A DNA stretch of 64,000 nucleotides from positions 29,251 to 93,250 of the forward strand of contig JAFIHA010000033.1 of NCBI GenBank assembly GCA_017848965.1, written 5' to 3'. Each line of letters starts with the position of its first letter. Within the stretch, counting starts at the first letter, position 1. Position numbers and translations under genes: made by a program. The notes under the pieces are model-generated. The model saw nothing but the letters and a program-made list of their open reading frames with translations. It ran no database searches and was not told the DNA's origin. Shown in pieces: positions 8,431 through 17,710 of this stretch. This DNA is from Dechloromonas aromatica (nom. nud.). GTDB taxonomy: Bacteria; Pseudomonadota; Gammaproteobacteria; Burkholderiales; Rhodocyclaceae.

Positions 8431-8453
8431 TTATCCACAGGTTTTGTGGATAG
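8431..8453. promoter_or_regulatory. inverted pair of DnaA-box-like 9-mers
   Basis: TTATCCACA (8431-8439) matches the DnaA-box consensus exactly. TGTGGATAG (8445-8453) is its reverse complement with one change, five bases away. A third box-like 9-mer, TTATGCACA, lies at 8242-8250. Three such 9-mers in about 210 bases are unlikely by chance in a GC-rich genome. Actual DnaA binding is inferred. Confidence 0.45.
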
Positions 8454-8545
8454 ATCGAAAACCTCTAGGCCGGGGTGGCTATTGACCGCCAAACTTAAAG
8501 TAACGCTTTAAGAGTTGGGCGAAAATGCTGCGGTGCAAAAGAATT

Positions 8546-8570
8546 GGGCCGCTATTGCGGCCCAGGTTTT
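8546..8570. terminator. bidirectional hairpin terminator after metG
   Basis: GGGCCGC (8546-8552) and GCGGCCC (8557-8563) form a 7-bp stem with loop TATT. On the plus strand it is followed by AGG and five T; on the minus strand by AATTCTTTT. It sits 17 bases beyond the metG stop and probably ends that transcript. It could also end a rightward transcript from the non-coding region. Confidence 0.7.
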
Positions 8571-8579
8571 TCTTGCGTC

Positions 8580-10661
8580 CTACTTGACCCGCATGCCGGG
8601 TTGCGCCCCGCTGTCGGGCGAGAGCAGGTAGAGCCCCGGCGTCTTGCCGTCGAGGTCGGAAGCGGCGAGCACCATGCCCTCGGAGAGGCCGAACTTCATC
8701 TTGCGCGGCGCCAGGTTGGCGACCATCACGGTCAGCCGGCCGACCAGTTGCGCCGGATCGTAGGCCGCCTTGATGCCGGCGAAGACGTTGCGCGTCTTCT
8801 CCTCGCCGATGTCCAGCGTCAGGCGCACCAGCTTGTCGGCGCCGTCGACGTGCTCGGCATTGACGATTTTGGCGATGCGCAGGTCGACCTTCATGAAGTC
8901 GTCAATGTTGCACAGGCCGTCGGTGCTGGCCGGGACTTCCTTCTTTTCGGCTGCCTTGGCGGCGGGCTTGGCCGGGGCTTCGGCGGCCGCCGGCGCCAGC
9001 GACTGCTTGTTGGCTTCGATCAGCGCTTCGATCTGCTTGGCGTCGACGCGCGTCGTCAGGTGGCTGTAGGCGTTGATCGCGTGGCCGCCGGCGAGCAGCG
9101 TGCCGGCGTCGCCCCAGGTCAGCGGCGCCAGGTTCATGAACGCCTCGACCTTGGCAGCGGTGGCCGGCAGTACCGGCTTCAGGAGCACGGTGAGCAGGCG
9201 GAACAGATTCAGCGCGTTCGAGCAGGCGGCGTGCAGCTCGCTGTCCTTGCCTTCCTGCTTGGCCAGTTCCCAGGGCTTGACGCTGTCGACGTACTGGTTG
9301 GCGCCGTCAGTCAGGGCCATGATCTCGCGGATCGCCTTGCTGAATTCGCGCGCTTCGAACAGTTCGGCAACGCGCGGCGCCGCATCGCGGATGGCGCGGA
9401 TCGCCGGCAGGCTGTCGTCGGCCGGTGCCAGTTGGCCGTTGAAACGCTTGGCGATGAAGCCGGCGGCACGGCTGGCGATGTTGACGTACTTGCCGACCAG
9501 GTCCGAATTGACGCGGGCGACGAAGTCGTCGAAGCTGAGGTCGATGTCTTCCATCGTGTTCGACAGCTTGGCGGCGAAGTAGTAGCGCAGCCATTCCGGG
9601 TTCATGCCGCTGTTGAGGAAGCTTTCGGCGGTGATGAAGGTGCCGCGCGATTTCGACATCTTGGCGCCGTCGACGGTGAGGAAACCGTGCGCGAAGATCT
9701 TGGTCGGCGTGCGGTAGCCGGCGTGCTGCAGCTCGGCCGGCCAGAACAGCGCGTGGAAGTAGAGGATGTCCTTGCCGATGAAGTGGTAGAGCTCGGTCGA
9801 CGAGTCCTTCTTGAAGAACTCGTCGAAATCGAGGCCCTTCTGCGCGCACAGGTTGCGGAACGAACCCATGTAGCCGATCGGCGCATCCAGCCAGACGTAG
9901 AAGTACTTGCCCGGCGCGTCAGGAATCTCGAAGCCGAAGTAAGGCGCGTCGCGTGAGATGTCCCAGTCGGACAGCTTGTTGTCGCCGGGGGCGCCCAGCC
10001 ATTCCTGCATCTTGTTGGCGGCTTCCGCCTGGAGCACGCCGCTGCTGGTGTATTCGCGCAGGAAGGCCTCGCAGCGCGGGTCGGAGAGCTTGAAGAAATA
10101 GTGGTCGGAATGACGCAGTTCCGGTTTGGCGCCGGAGACGGCCGAGAACGGCTCGATCAGGTCGGTCGGCGCGTAGGCGGCGCCGCAGACCTCGCAGTTG
10201 TCGCCGTACTGGTCCTTGGCGTGGCACTTCGGGCACTCGCCCTTGATGAAGCGGTCAGGCAGGAACATCTGCTTGACCGGGTCATAATATTGCTCGATCG
10301 AACGCACCTCGATCAGGCCGGCGGCCTTGAGCTTGCCGTAAATGTCGTTGGCGCAGTCGCGGGTTTCCGGCGAGTGCGTGCTGTAGTAATTGTCGAAGCC
10401 GACCAGGAAGCCGGCGAAGTCGCGCGAGTGCTCACCATGGACGCGGGCGATCAGCTGTTCCGGCGTGATCCCCTCTTTTTCGGCGCGCAACATGATCGGC
10501 GTGCCGTGCGTGTCGTCGGCGCAGACGTACCAGCATTCGTTGCCGGACATCTTCTGGAAGCGCACCCAGATGTCGGTCTGGATGTATTCGACGAGGTGGC
10601 CGAGGTGGATGGCGCCGTTGGCGTAGGGCAGGGCGGAGGTGACGAGGATCTTGCGCGACAT
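8580..10661 (-). CDS. metG: methionyl-tRNA synthetase
   Basis: The 693-residue protein charges tRNA-Met. It has the class I HIGH-type motif HLGH at residues 19-22 and KMSKS at 334-338. A two-knuckle zinc insert carries CPKC and CEVC at about 145-162. An alanine-rich linker precedes the C-terminal tRNA-binding OB-fold domain, from about residue 590 ([18 protein letters not shown]) to the end. Length and layout match the long E. coli MetG type with the dimerisation domain. It is the only gene on its strand here and ends at a hairpin terminator. Confidence 0.97.
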   Translation of the reverse strand: MSRKILVTSALPYANGAIHLGHLVEYIQTDIWVRFQKMSGNECWYVCADDTHGTPIMLRAEKEGITPEQLIARVHGEHSRDFAGFLVGFDNYYSTHSPETRDCANDIYGKLKAAGLIEVRSIEQYYDPVKQMFLPDRFIKGECPKCHAKDQYGDNCEVCGAAYAPTDLIEPFSAVSGAKPELRHSDHYFFKLSDPRCEAFLREYTSSGVLQAEAANKMQEWLGAPGDNKLSDWDISRDAPYFGFEIPDAPGKYFYVWLDAPIGYMGSFRNLCAQKGLDFDEFFKKDSSTELYHFIGKDILYFHALFWPAELQHAGYRTPTKIFAHGFLTVDGAKMSKSRGTFITAESFLNSGMNPEWLRYYFAAKLSNTMEDIDLSFDDFVARVNSDLVGKYVNIASRAAGFIAKRFNGQLAPADDSLPAIRAIRDAAPRVAELFEAREFSKAIREIMALTDGANQYVDSVKPWELAKQEGKDSELHAACSNALNLFRLLTVLLKPVLPATAAKVEAFMNLAPLTWGDAGTLLAGGHAINAYSHLTTRVDAKQIEALIEANKQSLAPAAAEAPAKPAAKAAEKKEVPASTDGLCNIDDFMKVDLRIAKIVNAEHVDGADKLVRLTLDIGEEKTRNVFAGIKAAYDPAQLVGRLTVMVANLAPRKMKFGLSEGMVLAASDLDGKTPGLYLLSPDSGAQPGMRVK

Positions 10662-10831
10662 GGGGCGACGGAGTTGGGCAAAACCCGGATTCTACCGCGC
10701 TCTGGCCCAAAGCCGAGGGAGGGCTTGTTGCGGCGCGGGAGAAAGCTGGATGTCGCAAGCGTGGATTGATACATTTATCAGTTGATCCGGCGGCCAGTGC
10801 TGGGCAGAATTCGTCCTATCCAGGAGGGATT

Positions 10832-11515
10832 ATGAATTTTGCCGTTATCGAGGACAGCCGTAGTCAGGCCGAAGTGCTGAAGGCTTTGTTGAAGAGCGAG
10901 GGCTATCAGGTCGAGGTGTTTGCCGACGGGCAGTCCTTTCTCGACGTGCTGGCCACGCGCAGCTTCGATTTCTACGTCGTGGACTGGGTTCTCCCCGATA
11001 TCGGCGGCGACGTGCTGGTCGGCAAGATTCGCGAGCGTTACGGCTGGGATGTGCCGATCGTCGTTTGTACCGCGCGCACGGAGGAAGAGCACGCCTCCGA
11101 CATCCTGCGCCTGGGCGCCGACGACTATGTGCCGAAGCCGGTCCGCTACATGGAATTCCTCGCCCGCGTCGATGCGCTATTGCGTCGCCGCCGGGCCAAA
11201 CAGCCGGATCTGCTGCGCGTCGGCAACATCGAAGTCGATATCGAGGGCCGGCGGGTTCGTCTGGCGGGCCAGGAAGTTGACCTGACGCAGCGCGAGTTCG
11301 ACCTCGCCGCCGTCTTCCTGAAGAACATCGGCCGGGTGCTGCCGCGTGAGGAACTGCTGGCCGCCGTCTGGGCGCGCGAGACCGACGTCGATACGCGTAC
11401 CGTCGATACCCACGCCAGCCGCTTGCGCAAGAAGCTCGGCCTGTCCGGCGAAAGCGGCCTGATGCTGACCTCGGTCTACGGCCAGGGTTATCGCCTGGAT
11501 ACCGTCTCCGGCTGA
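10832..11515 (+). CDS. OmpR-family response regulator, orphan
   Basis: This 227-residue two-domain regulator has a receiver with the acidic pair Glu7/Asp8, phospho-acceptor Asp51, Thr80 and Lys102, then a winged-helix output domain from about residue 125. The output domain contains the typical LTQREFDLA and the VDTHASRLRKKLG recognition helix. The start ATG at 10832 has a strong AGGAGGGA site two bases upstream. No histidine kinase gene is adjacent, so its partner is elsewhere. A TGATA-N4-TATCA palindrome at 10767-10780 lies in its promoter region and may be an autoregulatory site. Confidence 0.92.
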   Translation: MNFAVIEDSRSQAEVLKALLKSEGYQVEVFADGQSFLDVLATRSFDFYVVDWVLPDIGGDVLVGKIRERYGWDVPIVVCTARTEEEHASDILRLGADDYVPKPVRYMEFLARVDALLRRRRAKQPDLLRVGNIEVDIEGRRVRLAGQEVDLTQREFDLAAVFLKNIGRVLPREELLAAVWARETDVDTRTVDTHASRLRKKLGLSGESGLMLTSVYGQGYRLDTVSG

Positions 11516-11590
11516 TTTGCGGCGCGGCTTTGGGCTATACTCTACGAAATCAGTCGGGTATTGTCCGACGCCAGCCCAAGCGGAGTGTCC

Positions 11591-12682
11591 ATGAGCCTTA
11601 CCGAACAGCAGGTCAGGAATGTCCTGGCCGAAACCATCGATCCCAATACCGGGAAGAGCTATCTTGCCGGCAAGTGCCTGAAGAATCTGCGCCTTGATGC
11701 CGACGGGGTCGCCTTCGACATCGAACTCGGCTACCCGGCGAACAGCCAGCACGAGATCATCCGCCAGCAGATCGTCGATGCGCTGGCCGCGTTGCCGGGC
11801 GCCGGTCGGATCAACGTCCGCGTCTCCAGCAACATCGTCGCCCACGCCGTCCAGCTCGGCGTCAAGCTGCTGCCGGGGGTGCGCAACATCATCGCCGTAG
11901 CCTCCGGCAAGGGCGGCGTCGGCAAGAGTACGACGGCGGTCAACCTGGCGTTGGCGCTGGCTCAGGAAGGCGCCCGGGTCGGCTTGCTTGACGCCGATAT
12001 CTACGGCCCGTCGCAGCCGCAGATGCTGGGGTTGGCCGGTCGCCAGCCGGAATCGCTCGACGGCAAGCGGATGGAGCCGCTCGAGGCTTACGGCGTGCAG
12101 GCGATGTCGATCGGTTTCATGGTCGATGTCGAGACGCCGATGGTCTGGCGCGGGCCGATGGTGGCGCAGGCACTCGACCAGTTGCTCAACGAGACGCACT
12201 GGCAGGACGTCGATTACCTGATCGTCGACATGCCGCCGGGTACCGGCGACACGCAATTGTCGCTGGCGCAGAAAGTGCCGGTGACCGGCGCGGTGATCGT
12301 CACCACGCCGCAGGACATCGCCCTGATCGACGCGCGCAAGGGGCTGAAGATGTTCGAGAAGGTGAACATCCCGATCCTCGGCATCGTCGAGAACATGAGC
12401 ATCCACGTCTGTTCGAACTGCGGTCACGCCGAGCACATCTTCGGTGAAGGCGGCGGCGAGCAGATGTGTAAGGACTACGGCAGCGAATTCCTGGGCAGCC
12501 TGCCGCTGGAAATGAGCATCCGCCAGATGGCCGACGGCGGCAAGCCGACGGTGGTTGGCGCGCCGGATTCGCCGGCCGCCGAAATCTATCGTCGCATCGC
12601 CCGCCGGGTGGCGGTCAAGGTCGCCGAAAAGGCCAAGGACATGAGTTCGAAGTTCCCCAACATCGTCGTCCAGAACACCTGA
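11591..12682 (+). CDS. apbC: iron-sulfur cluster carrier ATPase ApbC/Mrp
   Basis: The 363-residue Mrp/NBP35-type P-loop ATPase carries Fe-S clusters to target proteins. An N-terminal MIP18-like domain spans about residues 5-85. The deviant Walker A GKGGVGKST lies at 106-114, and the cluster-binding CSNC at 274-277. I chose the ATG at 11591 because GGAG lies five bases upstream; an upstream TTG at 11561 has no such site. A perfect 12-bp terminator hairpin follows the stop. Confidence 0.95.
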   Translation: MSLTEQQVRNVLAETIDPNTGKSYLAGKCLKNLRLDADGVAFDIELGYPANSQHEIIRQQIVDALAALPGAGRINVRVSSNIVAHAVQLGVKLLPGVRNIIAVASGKGGVGKSTTAVNLALALAQEGARVGLLDADIYGPSQPQMLGLAGRQPESLDGKRMEPLEAYGVQAMSIGFMVDVETPMVWRGPMVAQALDQLLNETHWQDVDYLIVDMPPGTGDTQLSLAQKVPVTGAVIVTTPQDIALIDARKGLKMFEKVNIPILGIVENMSIHVCSNCGHAEHIFGEGGGEQMCKDYGSEFLGSLPLEMSIRQMADGGKPTVVGAPDSPAAEIYRRIARRVAVKVAEKAKDMSSKFPNIVVQNT

Positions 12683-12702
12683 TTTTTTTACACATTGCAG
12701 CG

Positions 12703-12733
12703 AATAAAGGCGGGTAAAATCCCGCCTTTATTT
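12703..12733 (+). terminator. rho-independent terminator after apbC
   Basis: AATAAAGGCGGG (12703-12714) pairs perfectly with CCCGCCTTTATT (12721-12732) around the loop TAAAAT. The stem ends in T/A-rich sequence on both strands. It separates apbC from dcd. Confidence 0.85.
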
Positions 12734-12756
12734 CTGGTTGACCGCAGGATTCCCGT

Positions 12757-13323
12757 ATGGCCATCAAATCGGACAAGTGGATACGCCGCATGGCGCAGGA
12801 ACACGGCATGATCGAGCCGTTCGCGCCGGAACTGGTGCGCGAGGCGAACGGCCAGAAGATCGTCTCCTATGGTACCTCGAGCTACGGCTACGACATCCGC
12901 TGCGCGCGCGAATTCAAGGTGTTCACCAACATCAATTCGACCGTTGTCGATCCCAAGAACTTCGACCCGAAGTCCTTCGTCGAGATCGAATCCGACGTCT
13001 GCATCATTCCGCCGAACTCCTTCGCGCTGGCGCGCACCATGGAATACTTCCGCATCCCGCGCTCGGTGCTCACCGTCTGCCTCGGCAAATCGACCTATGC
13101 GCGCTGCGGCATCATCGTCAACGTGACGCCTTTCGAGCCGGAATGGGAAGGCCATGTCACGCTCGAATTCTCGAACACCACGCCGCTGCCGGCCAAGATC
13201 TACGCCGGCGAAGGCTGCGCCCAGGTGCTGTTCTTCGAGTCCGACGAAATCTGCGAGACCTCGTACAAGGATCGCGGTGGCAAGTACCAGGGGCAGGAAG
13301 GCGTCACCCTGCCCAAGATCTGA
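12757..13323 (+). CDS. dcd: dCTP deaminase
   Basis: The 188-residue enzyme deaminates dCTP to dUTP, feeding thymidylate synthesis; thyA is 4 kb away. The trimeric dUTPase-fold motifs are present: SSYGYDIRC at about 41-49, [10 protein letters not shown] with the catalytic region at about 109-118, and [12 protein letters not shown] at about 129-140. Length equals that of the classic monofunctional Dcd. It starts 24 bases after the apbC terminator and therefore needs its own promoter or read-through. Confidence 0.96.
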   Translation: MAIKSDKWIRRMAQEHGMIEPFAPELVREANGQKIVSYGTSSYGYDIRCAREFKVFTNINSTVVDPKNFDPKSFVEIESDVCIIPPNSFALARTMEYFRIPRSVLTVCLGKSTYARCGIIVNVTPFEPEWEGHVTLEFSNTTPLPAKIYAGEGCAQVLFFESDEICETSYKDRGGKYQGQEGVTLPKI

Positions 13324-13355
13324 CCGCATTCCGTAACGTAAACCGCTTATTCTCC

Positions 13356-13373
13356 GACCCGCTGCGGCGGGTC
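13356..13373. terminator. possible weak terminator hairpin after dcd
   Basis: GACCCGC (13356-13362) pairs with GCGGGTC (13367-13373), loop TGCG, followed after five bases by only four T. It may attenuate read-through into the decarboxylase gene that starts 21 bases later. Confidence 0.4.
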
Positions 13374-13393
13374 GCCGCTTTTGGGGATACACC

Positions 13394-15619
13394 ATGCGCT
13401 TCCATTTTCCGGTCATCATCATCGATGAAGACTTCCGTTCCGAAAACGCCTCCGGGCTGGGGATCCGCGCCCTGGCCGACGCCTTGCAGAGCGAGGGGCT
13501 GGAAGTGCTGGGTGTCACCAGCTACGGCGACCTGACCTCGTTCGCCCAGCAACAGAGCCGGGCATCGGCCTTCATCCTGTCGATCGACGACGAGGAACTG
13601 GCGCTCGAACCGGAAGAGACGCTCGCCGAGCTGCGCGCCTTCGTCGGCGAAATCCGCCACAAGAACGCCGAGATCCCGATCTTCCTGCACGGCGAGACGC
13701 GCACCAGCCGTCACATCCCGAACGACATCCTGCGCGAACTGCACGGCTTCATCCACATGCACGAGGACACGCCGGAATTCATCGCCCGCAACATCAAGCG
13801 CGAGGCGCACGCCTACCTCGACAGCCTGCCGCCGCCCTTCTTCCGCGCGCTGACCCACTACGCCGCCGACGGCTCCTACTCCTGGCACTGCCCCGGCCAC
13901 TCGGGCGGCGTCGCCTTCCTGAAGAGCCCGGTCGGCCAGATGTTCCACCAGTTCTTCGGCGAGAACATGCTGCGCGCCGACGTGTGCAACGCCGTGGAAG
14001 AGCTCGGCCAGCTGCTCGACCACACCGGCCCGGTTGCCGCCTCCGAGCGCAACGCCGCGCGCATCTTCAACTGCGACCACCTCTACTTCGTCACCAACGG
14101 CACCTCGACCTCGAACAAGATCGTCTGGAACTCGACCGTGGCGCCGGGCGACATCGTCGTCGTCGACCGCAACTGCCACAAGTCGATCCTGCACTCGATC
14201 ATCATGACCGGCGCCATCCCGGTGTTCCTGATGCCGACGCGCAACAACTTCGGCATCATCGGGCCGATCCCGAAGAGCGAATTCGCCTGGGAAAACATCC
14301 AGAAGAAGATCGATGCCAACCCCTTCATCGAGGACAAGACGGCCAAGCCACGTGTGCTGACGATCACCCAGTCGACCTACGACGGCGTGCTCTACAACGT
14401 CGAGGACATCAAGGAGATGCTCGACGGCAAGATCGACACCCTGCATTTCGACGAGGCCTGGCTGCCGCACGCCGCCTTCCATGATTTCTACGGCGATTAT
14501 CACGCCATCGGCGCCGACCGCCAGCGTTGCAAGGAATCGATGATCTTCGCCACGCAATCGACGCACAAGCTGCTCGCCGGTCTCTCGCAAGCCTCGCAGA
14601 TCCTCGTCCAGGACTGCGAGGAACGCCACCTCGACCGCGATGCCTTCAACGAGGCCTACCTGATGCATACCTCGACCTCGCCGCAGTACTCGATCATCGC
14701 CTCGTGCGACGTCGCCGCGGCGATGATGGAAGCGCCGGGCGGCACCGCCCTGGTCGAGGAATCGATCGCCGAAGCGCTCGACTTCCGCCGTGCCATGCGC
14801 AAGGTCGATGAGGAGTGGGGCACCGGCTGGTGGTTCAAGGTCTGGGGGCCGGACGACCTGTCCGAGGAAGGCATCGAGGAGCGCGATGCCTGGATGTTGA
14901 AGCCCGGCCACCGTTGGCACGGCTTTGGCCAGCTCGCCGAAGGCTTCAACATGCTCGACCCGATCAAGGCGACGATCATCACCCCGGGGCTGGACGTCGA
15001 TGGCGACTTCGGCGAGCGCGGCATCCCGGCAGCGATCGTCACCAAGTACCTCGCCGAGCACGGCGTCATCGTCGAGAAGTGTGGCCTGTACAGCTTCTTC
15101 ATCATGTTCACCATCGGCATGACCAAGTGCCGCTGGAACACGCTGGTCACCGCGCTGCAGCAGTTCAAGGACGATTACGACAAGAACCAGCCGCTGTGGA
15201 AGGTGCTGCCCGAGTTCGTGCAGAAGCACCCGCGCTACGAGCGCATGGGCCTGAAGGACCTGTGCAAGCAGATCCACGCGGTGTACAAGGAAAACGACGT
15301 CGCTCGCCTGACCACCGAGATGTACCTCTCGGATATGGTGCCGGCGATGCGTCCGGCCGACGCCTGGGCGCGCATGGCGCACCGCGAGATCGAGCGCGTT
15401 CGCCTCGACGAGCTCGAAGACCGCATCACCTCGGTGCTGCTGACGCCCTATCCGCCGGGCATCCCGCTACTGATCCCGGGCGAGCGCTTCAACGCCACCA
15501 TCGTCCGTTACCTGAAGTTCGCGCGCGACTTCAACGCCCGCTTCCCCGGCTTCGAGACCGACATCCACGGCCTGGTCAAGCGCGAGGACGGCGAGTACTA
15601 CGTCGACTGCGTGCGCTGA
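13394..15619 (+). CDS. arginine/lysine/ornithine decarboxylase (PLP-dependent, fold type I)
   Basis: A 741-residue enzyme with the three parts of the family: an N-terminal receiver-like wing domain (about 1-130), the PLP domain (about 135-580) and a C-terminal domain. The PLP lysine is Lys392 in QSTHKLLAGLSQ. The sequence HCPGHSGGVAFL and the region around HFDEAWLPHAAF are typical of biodegradative decarboxylases AdiA, LdcC and SpeF. It removes CO2 from a basic amino acid to give a polyamine or precursor. Sequence alone does not fix whether arginine, lysine or ornithine is used, so no symbol is given. No antiporter gene is adjacent, which speaks for biosynthesis more than acid resistance. Confidence 0.92.
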   Translation: MRFHFPVIIIDEDFRSENASGLGIRALADALQSEGLEVLGVTSYGDLTSFAQQQSRASAFILSIDDEELALEPEETLAELRAFVGEIRHKNAEIPIFLHGETRTSRHIPNDILRELHGFIHMHEDTPEFIARNIKREAHAYLDSLPPPFFRALTHYAADGSYSWHCPGHSGGVAFLKSPVGQMFHQFFGENMLRADVCNAVEELGQLLDHTGPVAASERNAARIFNCDHLYFVTNGTSTSNKIVWNSTVAPGDIVVVDRNCHKSILHSIIMTGAIPVFLMPTRNNFGIIGPIPKSEFAWENIQKKIDANPFIEDKTAKPRVLTITQSTYDGVLYNVEDIKEMLDGKIDTLHFDEAWLPHAAFHDFYGDYHAIGADRQRCKESMIFATQSTHKLLAGLSQASQILVQDCEERHLDRDAFNEAYLMHTSTSPQYSIIASCDVAAAMMEAPGGTALVEESIAEALDFRRAMRKVDEEWGTGWWFKVWGPDDLSEEGIEERDAWMLKPGHRWHGFGQLAEGFNMLDPIKATIITPGLDVDGDFGERGIPAAIVTKYLAEHGVIVEKCGLYSFFIMFTIGMTKCRWNTLVTALQQFKDDYDKNQPLWKVLPEFVQKHPRYERMGLKDLCKQIHAVYKENDVARLTTEMYLSDMVPAMRPADAWARMAHREIERVRLDELEDRITSVLLTPYPPGIPLLIPGERFNATIVRYLKFARDFNARFPGFETDIHGLVKREDGEYYVDCVR

Positions 15620-15637
15620 CCCCGCTTGTCGGCGGCC

Positions 15638-16114
15638 TCAGCGCCGCCGGTAGCTGACGAAGGCGCAGCCGGGACCGGCGCTGCGTGCGCTTTCCTGCCA
15701 GTCGGCAGCGGAGATTTCCGGGAACCAGGCGTCGCCCTCCGGCGCCAGCTCGACTTCGGTGATTTCCAGGCGGTCGGCGAGCGCCATCGCCTGTTCGTAG
15801 ATCTCGGCGCCGCCGATGACGAACAGCTTCTCCGCGTCCGCCGCCAGGGCGATGCCGTCGGTCAGCGCGTGGGCCAGTTCGGCGCCTGGCGCGTTGTAAT
15901 CCCGTTGTCGGCTGATCACGATGTTGCGTCGGCCGGGCAGCGGCCGGAAGCGCTCGGGTAGCGACTCCCAGGTCTTGCGTCCCATCAGCACCACGTGGCC
16001 GGCGGTCAGGCGCTTGAAATGCGCCATGTCCTCGGGAATGTTCCAGAGCAGCCGGTTGTCCTTGCCGATCACGCGGTTGCGAGCGACGGCGACGATCAGG
16101 ATGATTTCGGGCAT
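15638..16114 (-). CDS. folA: dihydrofolate reductase
   Basis: The 158-residue enzyme reduces dihydrofolate to tetrahydrofolate, regenerating the cofactor consumed by ThyA. Recognisable motifs are IVAVARNRVIGKDNRLLW, with the substrate-site Asp/Glu of LLWNIPEDM, the NADPH loop GRKTWESLP, and FVIGGAEIYEQ. It is the last gene of a leftward thyA-pgi-folA unit and starts one base after the pgi stop. Confidence 0.96.
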   Translation of the reverse strand: MPEIILIVAVARNRVIGKDNRLLWNIPEDMAHFKRLTAGHVVLMGRKTWESLPERFRPLPGRRNIVISRQRDYNAPGAELAHALTDGIALAADAEKLFVIGGAEIYEQAMALADRLEITEVELAPEGDAWFPEISAADWQESARSAGPGCAFVSYRRR

Positions 16115-16115
16115 G

Positions 16116-17708
16116 TCAGTAGCGCACTTTGCGGAGGTAGTCGATCAGGCCGCGGGTCGAGGCATCGAGTTCAGGTGCGACGCCTTCGCCGCGAATCACC
16201 GGCAGGAGGCGGCCGGCCAGTTGTTTGCCGAGTTCGACGCCCCACTGGTCAAAGGAATTGAGGTGCCACAACACGCCCTGGCAGAAGACCTTGTGTTCAT
16301 ACAGGGCGATTAGCTGGCCCAGGCTGAACGGCGTCAGCGCCGGCAGGATCAGGGTGCTCGATGGCTGGTTGCCGGGGAAACTGCGATAGGCGACCAGAGC
16401 CTCATCGATGCCGGCAGCGCGTGCTTCCTCCGCGGTCTGGCCGAAAGCCAGCGCCGCCGCCTGGGCCACGCAACTGGCGAGCAGGCCGCTATGGTGGCCG
16501 GGCAGGGGGAAATCCGGGCGGGCCACGGCAATGAAGTCGCTGGCCACCAGTTCGCTACCCTGGTGCAGCAACTGGAAAAAGGAGTGCTGACCGTTGGTGC
16601 CGGCGACGCCCCAGACGATCGGGTTGGTCTGGTAATCGACGGCGAAGCGGTCGCGGTCGACGCGCTTGCCGTTGCTTTCCATTTCCAACTGCTGAAGATG
16701 GCTCGGCAAGAGGCGCAGCGAGTGGCTGTAGGGAAAGATGGCGTGACTGTGGGCGCCGAGGAAGTTGCGGTTCCAGATGCCGATCAGGGCCAGGGTCAGC
16801 GGCAGGTTGCTGGCGGCGGGGGCGGTAAAGAAGTGCTCGTCGAGATCGTGGGCGCCGGCCAGCAATTGCTCGAAATTACGGAAGCCGATGGCCAATGCAA
16901 CCGGCAGGCCGATCGACGACCACAAAGAGAAGCGACCGCCGACCCATTCGGCGAACGGGAAGACGTTTTCCGGGGCAATGCCGAAGGCGGCCGCCGCCGC
17001 CTGATTGCTGGAAGCAGCGACGAAATGGCGGGCAACCGCTGCTTCGTTCCCGGCCGCGTGCAGCAGCCAGGCGCGGGCGGTGCTGGCATTGACCGTGGTC
17101 TCCAGCGTGGTGAAGGTCTTGCTGGCGACGATGAACAGGGTGCGGCGCGGATCGAGTCGGGAGAGCTGGCTGGCCAGGTCGGCGCCATCGAGGTTGGCGA
17201 CGAAATGGACGCGCAGGTCGGGGTGCTGGCTGGCCGCCAGCGCCTGGACGGCCATGCGTGGTCCGAGGTCGGAACCACCAATGCCGAGATGAACGACGTC
17301 GCTGATCCGCTCGCCGGTGTAACCCCGCCATTCACCACTGTGGACGCTCTCACAGAAAGCCGCCAGACGGCTGAGGGAGGCGCGTACATCTTCCGGTGCG
17401 TTGACGCCTGCACGCAGCCAGTGATGGCCGACGGCGCGCTGCTCGGTATGGTTGATCGCCTCGCCGTTGCGCATCCGTTCCCGCCACTGTCGCCAGTTCG
17501 TCTGTTCGGCGAGTTCGCGCAGCAACGCCAGTGTGGCGGTGCTCAGGCGCTGTTTGGAAAAATCGAGCAGCAGCCCGTTGTGCTGCAGCGAAAGCTCGGC
17601 GAAGCGCTGCTGGTCGGCGGCAAACAGGTCGCGCAGATGATGCTGGCGCATTTCCCCGGCGTGTCGCGCCAGGGCCTGCCAGGCCGGAGTCGCGGTCAGT
17701 CGGCTCAT
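16116..17708 (-). CDS. pgi: glucose-6-phosphate isomerase
   Basis: The 530-residue enzyme interconverts glucose-6-phosphate and fructose-6-phosphate. Conserved parts are HLGIGGSDLGPRM, VASKTFTTLET, the catalytic glutamate in QQLEMESNGK, the histidine in GTNGQHSF, and the C-terminal SFDQWGVELGK with the catalytic lysine. The ATG at 17708 (MSRLTATPAWQ) lies two bases from the thyA stop. Upstream in-frame sequence only reads through thyA. Its position between thyA and folA is unusual, since those two are commonly direct neighbours. Confidence 0.96.
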   Translation of the reverse strand: MSRLTATPAWQALARHAGEMRQHHLRDLFAADQQRFAELSLQHNGLLLDFSKQRLSTATLALLRELAEQTNWRQWRERMRNGEAINHTEQRAVGHHWLRAGVNAPEDVRASLSRLAAFCESVHSGEWRGYTGERISDVVHLGIGGSDLGPRMAVQALAASQHPDLRVHFVANLDGADLASQLSRLDPRRTLFIVASKTFTTLETTVNASTARAWLLHAAGNEAAVARHFVAASSNQAAAAAFGIAPENVFPFAEWVGGRFSLWSSIGLPVALAIGFRNFEQLLAGAHDLDEHFFTAPAASNLPLTLALIGIWNRNFLGAHSHAIFPYSHSLRLLPSHLQQLEMESNGKRVDRDRFAVDYQTNPIVWGVAGTNGQHSFFQLLHQGSELVASDFIAVARPDFPLPGHHSGLLASCVAQAAALAFGQTAEEARAAGIDEALVAYRSFPGNQPSSTLILPALTPFSLGQLIALYEHKVFCQGVLWHLNSFDQWGVELGKQLAGRLLPVIRGEGVAPELDASTRGLIDYLRKVRY

Positions 17709-17710
17709 GC

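Larger units (their letters stand above)
8183..8579. other. 397-base non-coding region with DnaA-like boxes and palindromes
   Basis: No convincing gene lies here. The stretch is richer in A+T than its surroundings and holds a 9-bp inverted repeat at 8214-8237; a TTATGCACA 9-mer at 8242-8250; two TTGCGCA repeats 11 bases apart (8351 and 8362); an inverted pair of TTATCCACA-type boxes at 8431-8453; CTTAAAG/CTTTAAG arms at 8494-8512; and a terminator hairpin at 8546-8563. The mix suggests a regulatory or DnaA-binding region, possibly with a small RNA. It is not near dnaA/dnaN, so it is probably not the chromosomal origin. Confidence 0.45.

Noticed and set aside
8183-8579. Chromosomal replication origin
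   Set aside because: DnaA-like boxes are present, but dnaA, dnaN, gyrB, rpmH and parAB are absent from the neighbourhood; kept only as a DnaA-binding candidate.
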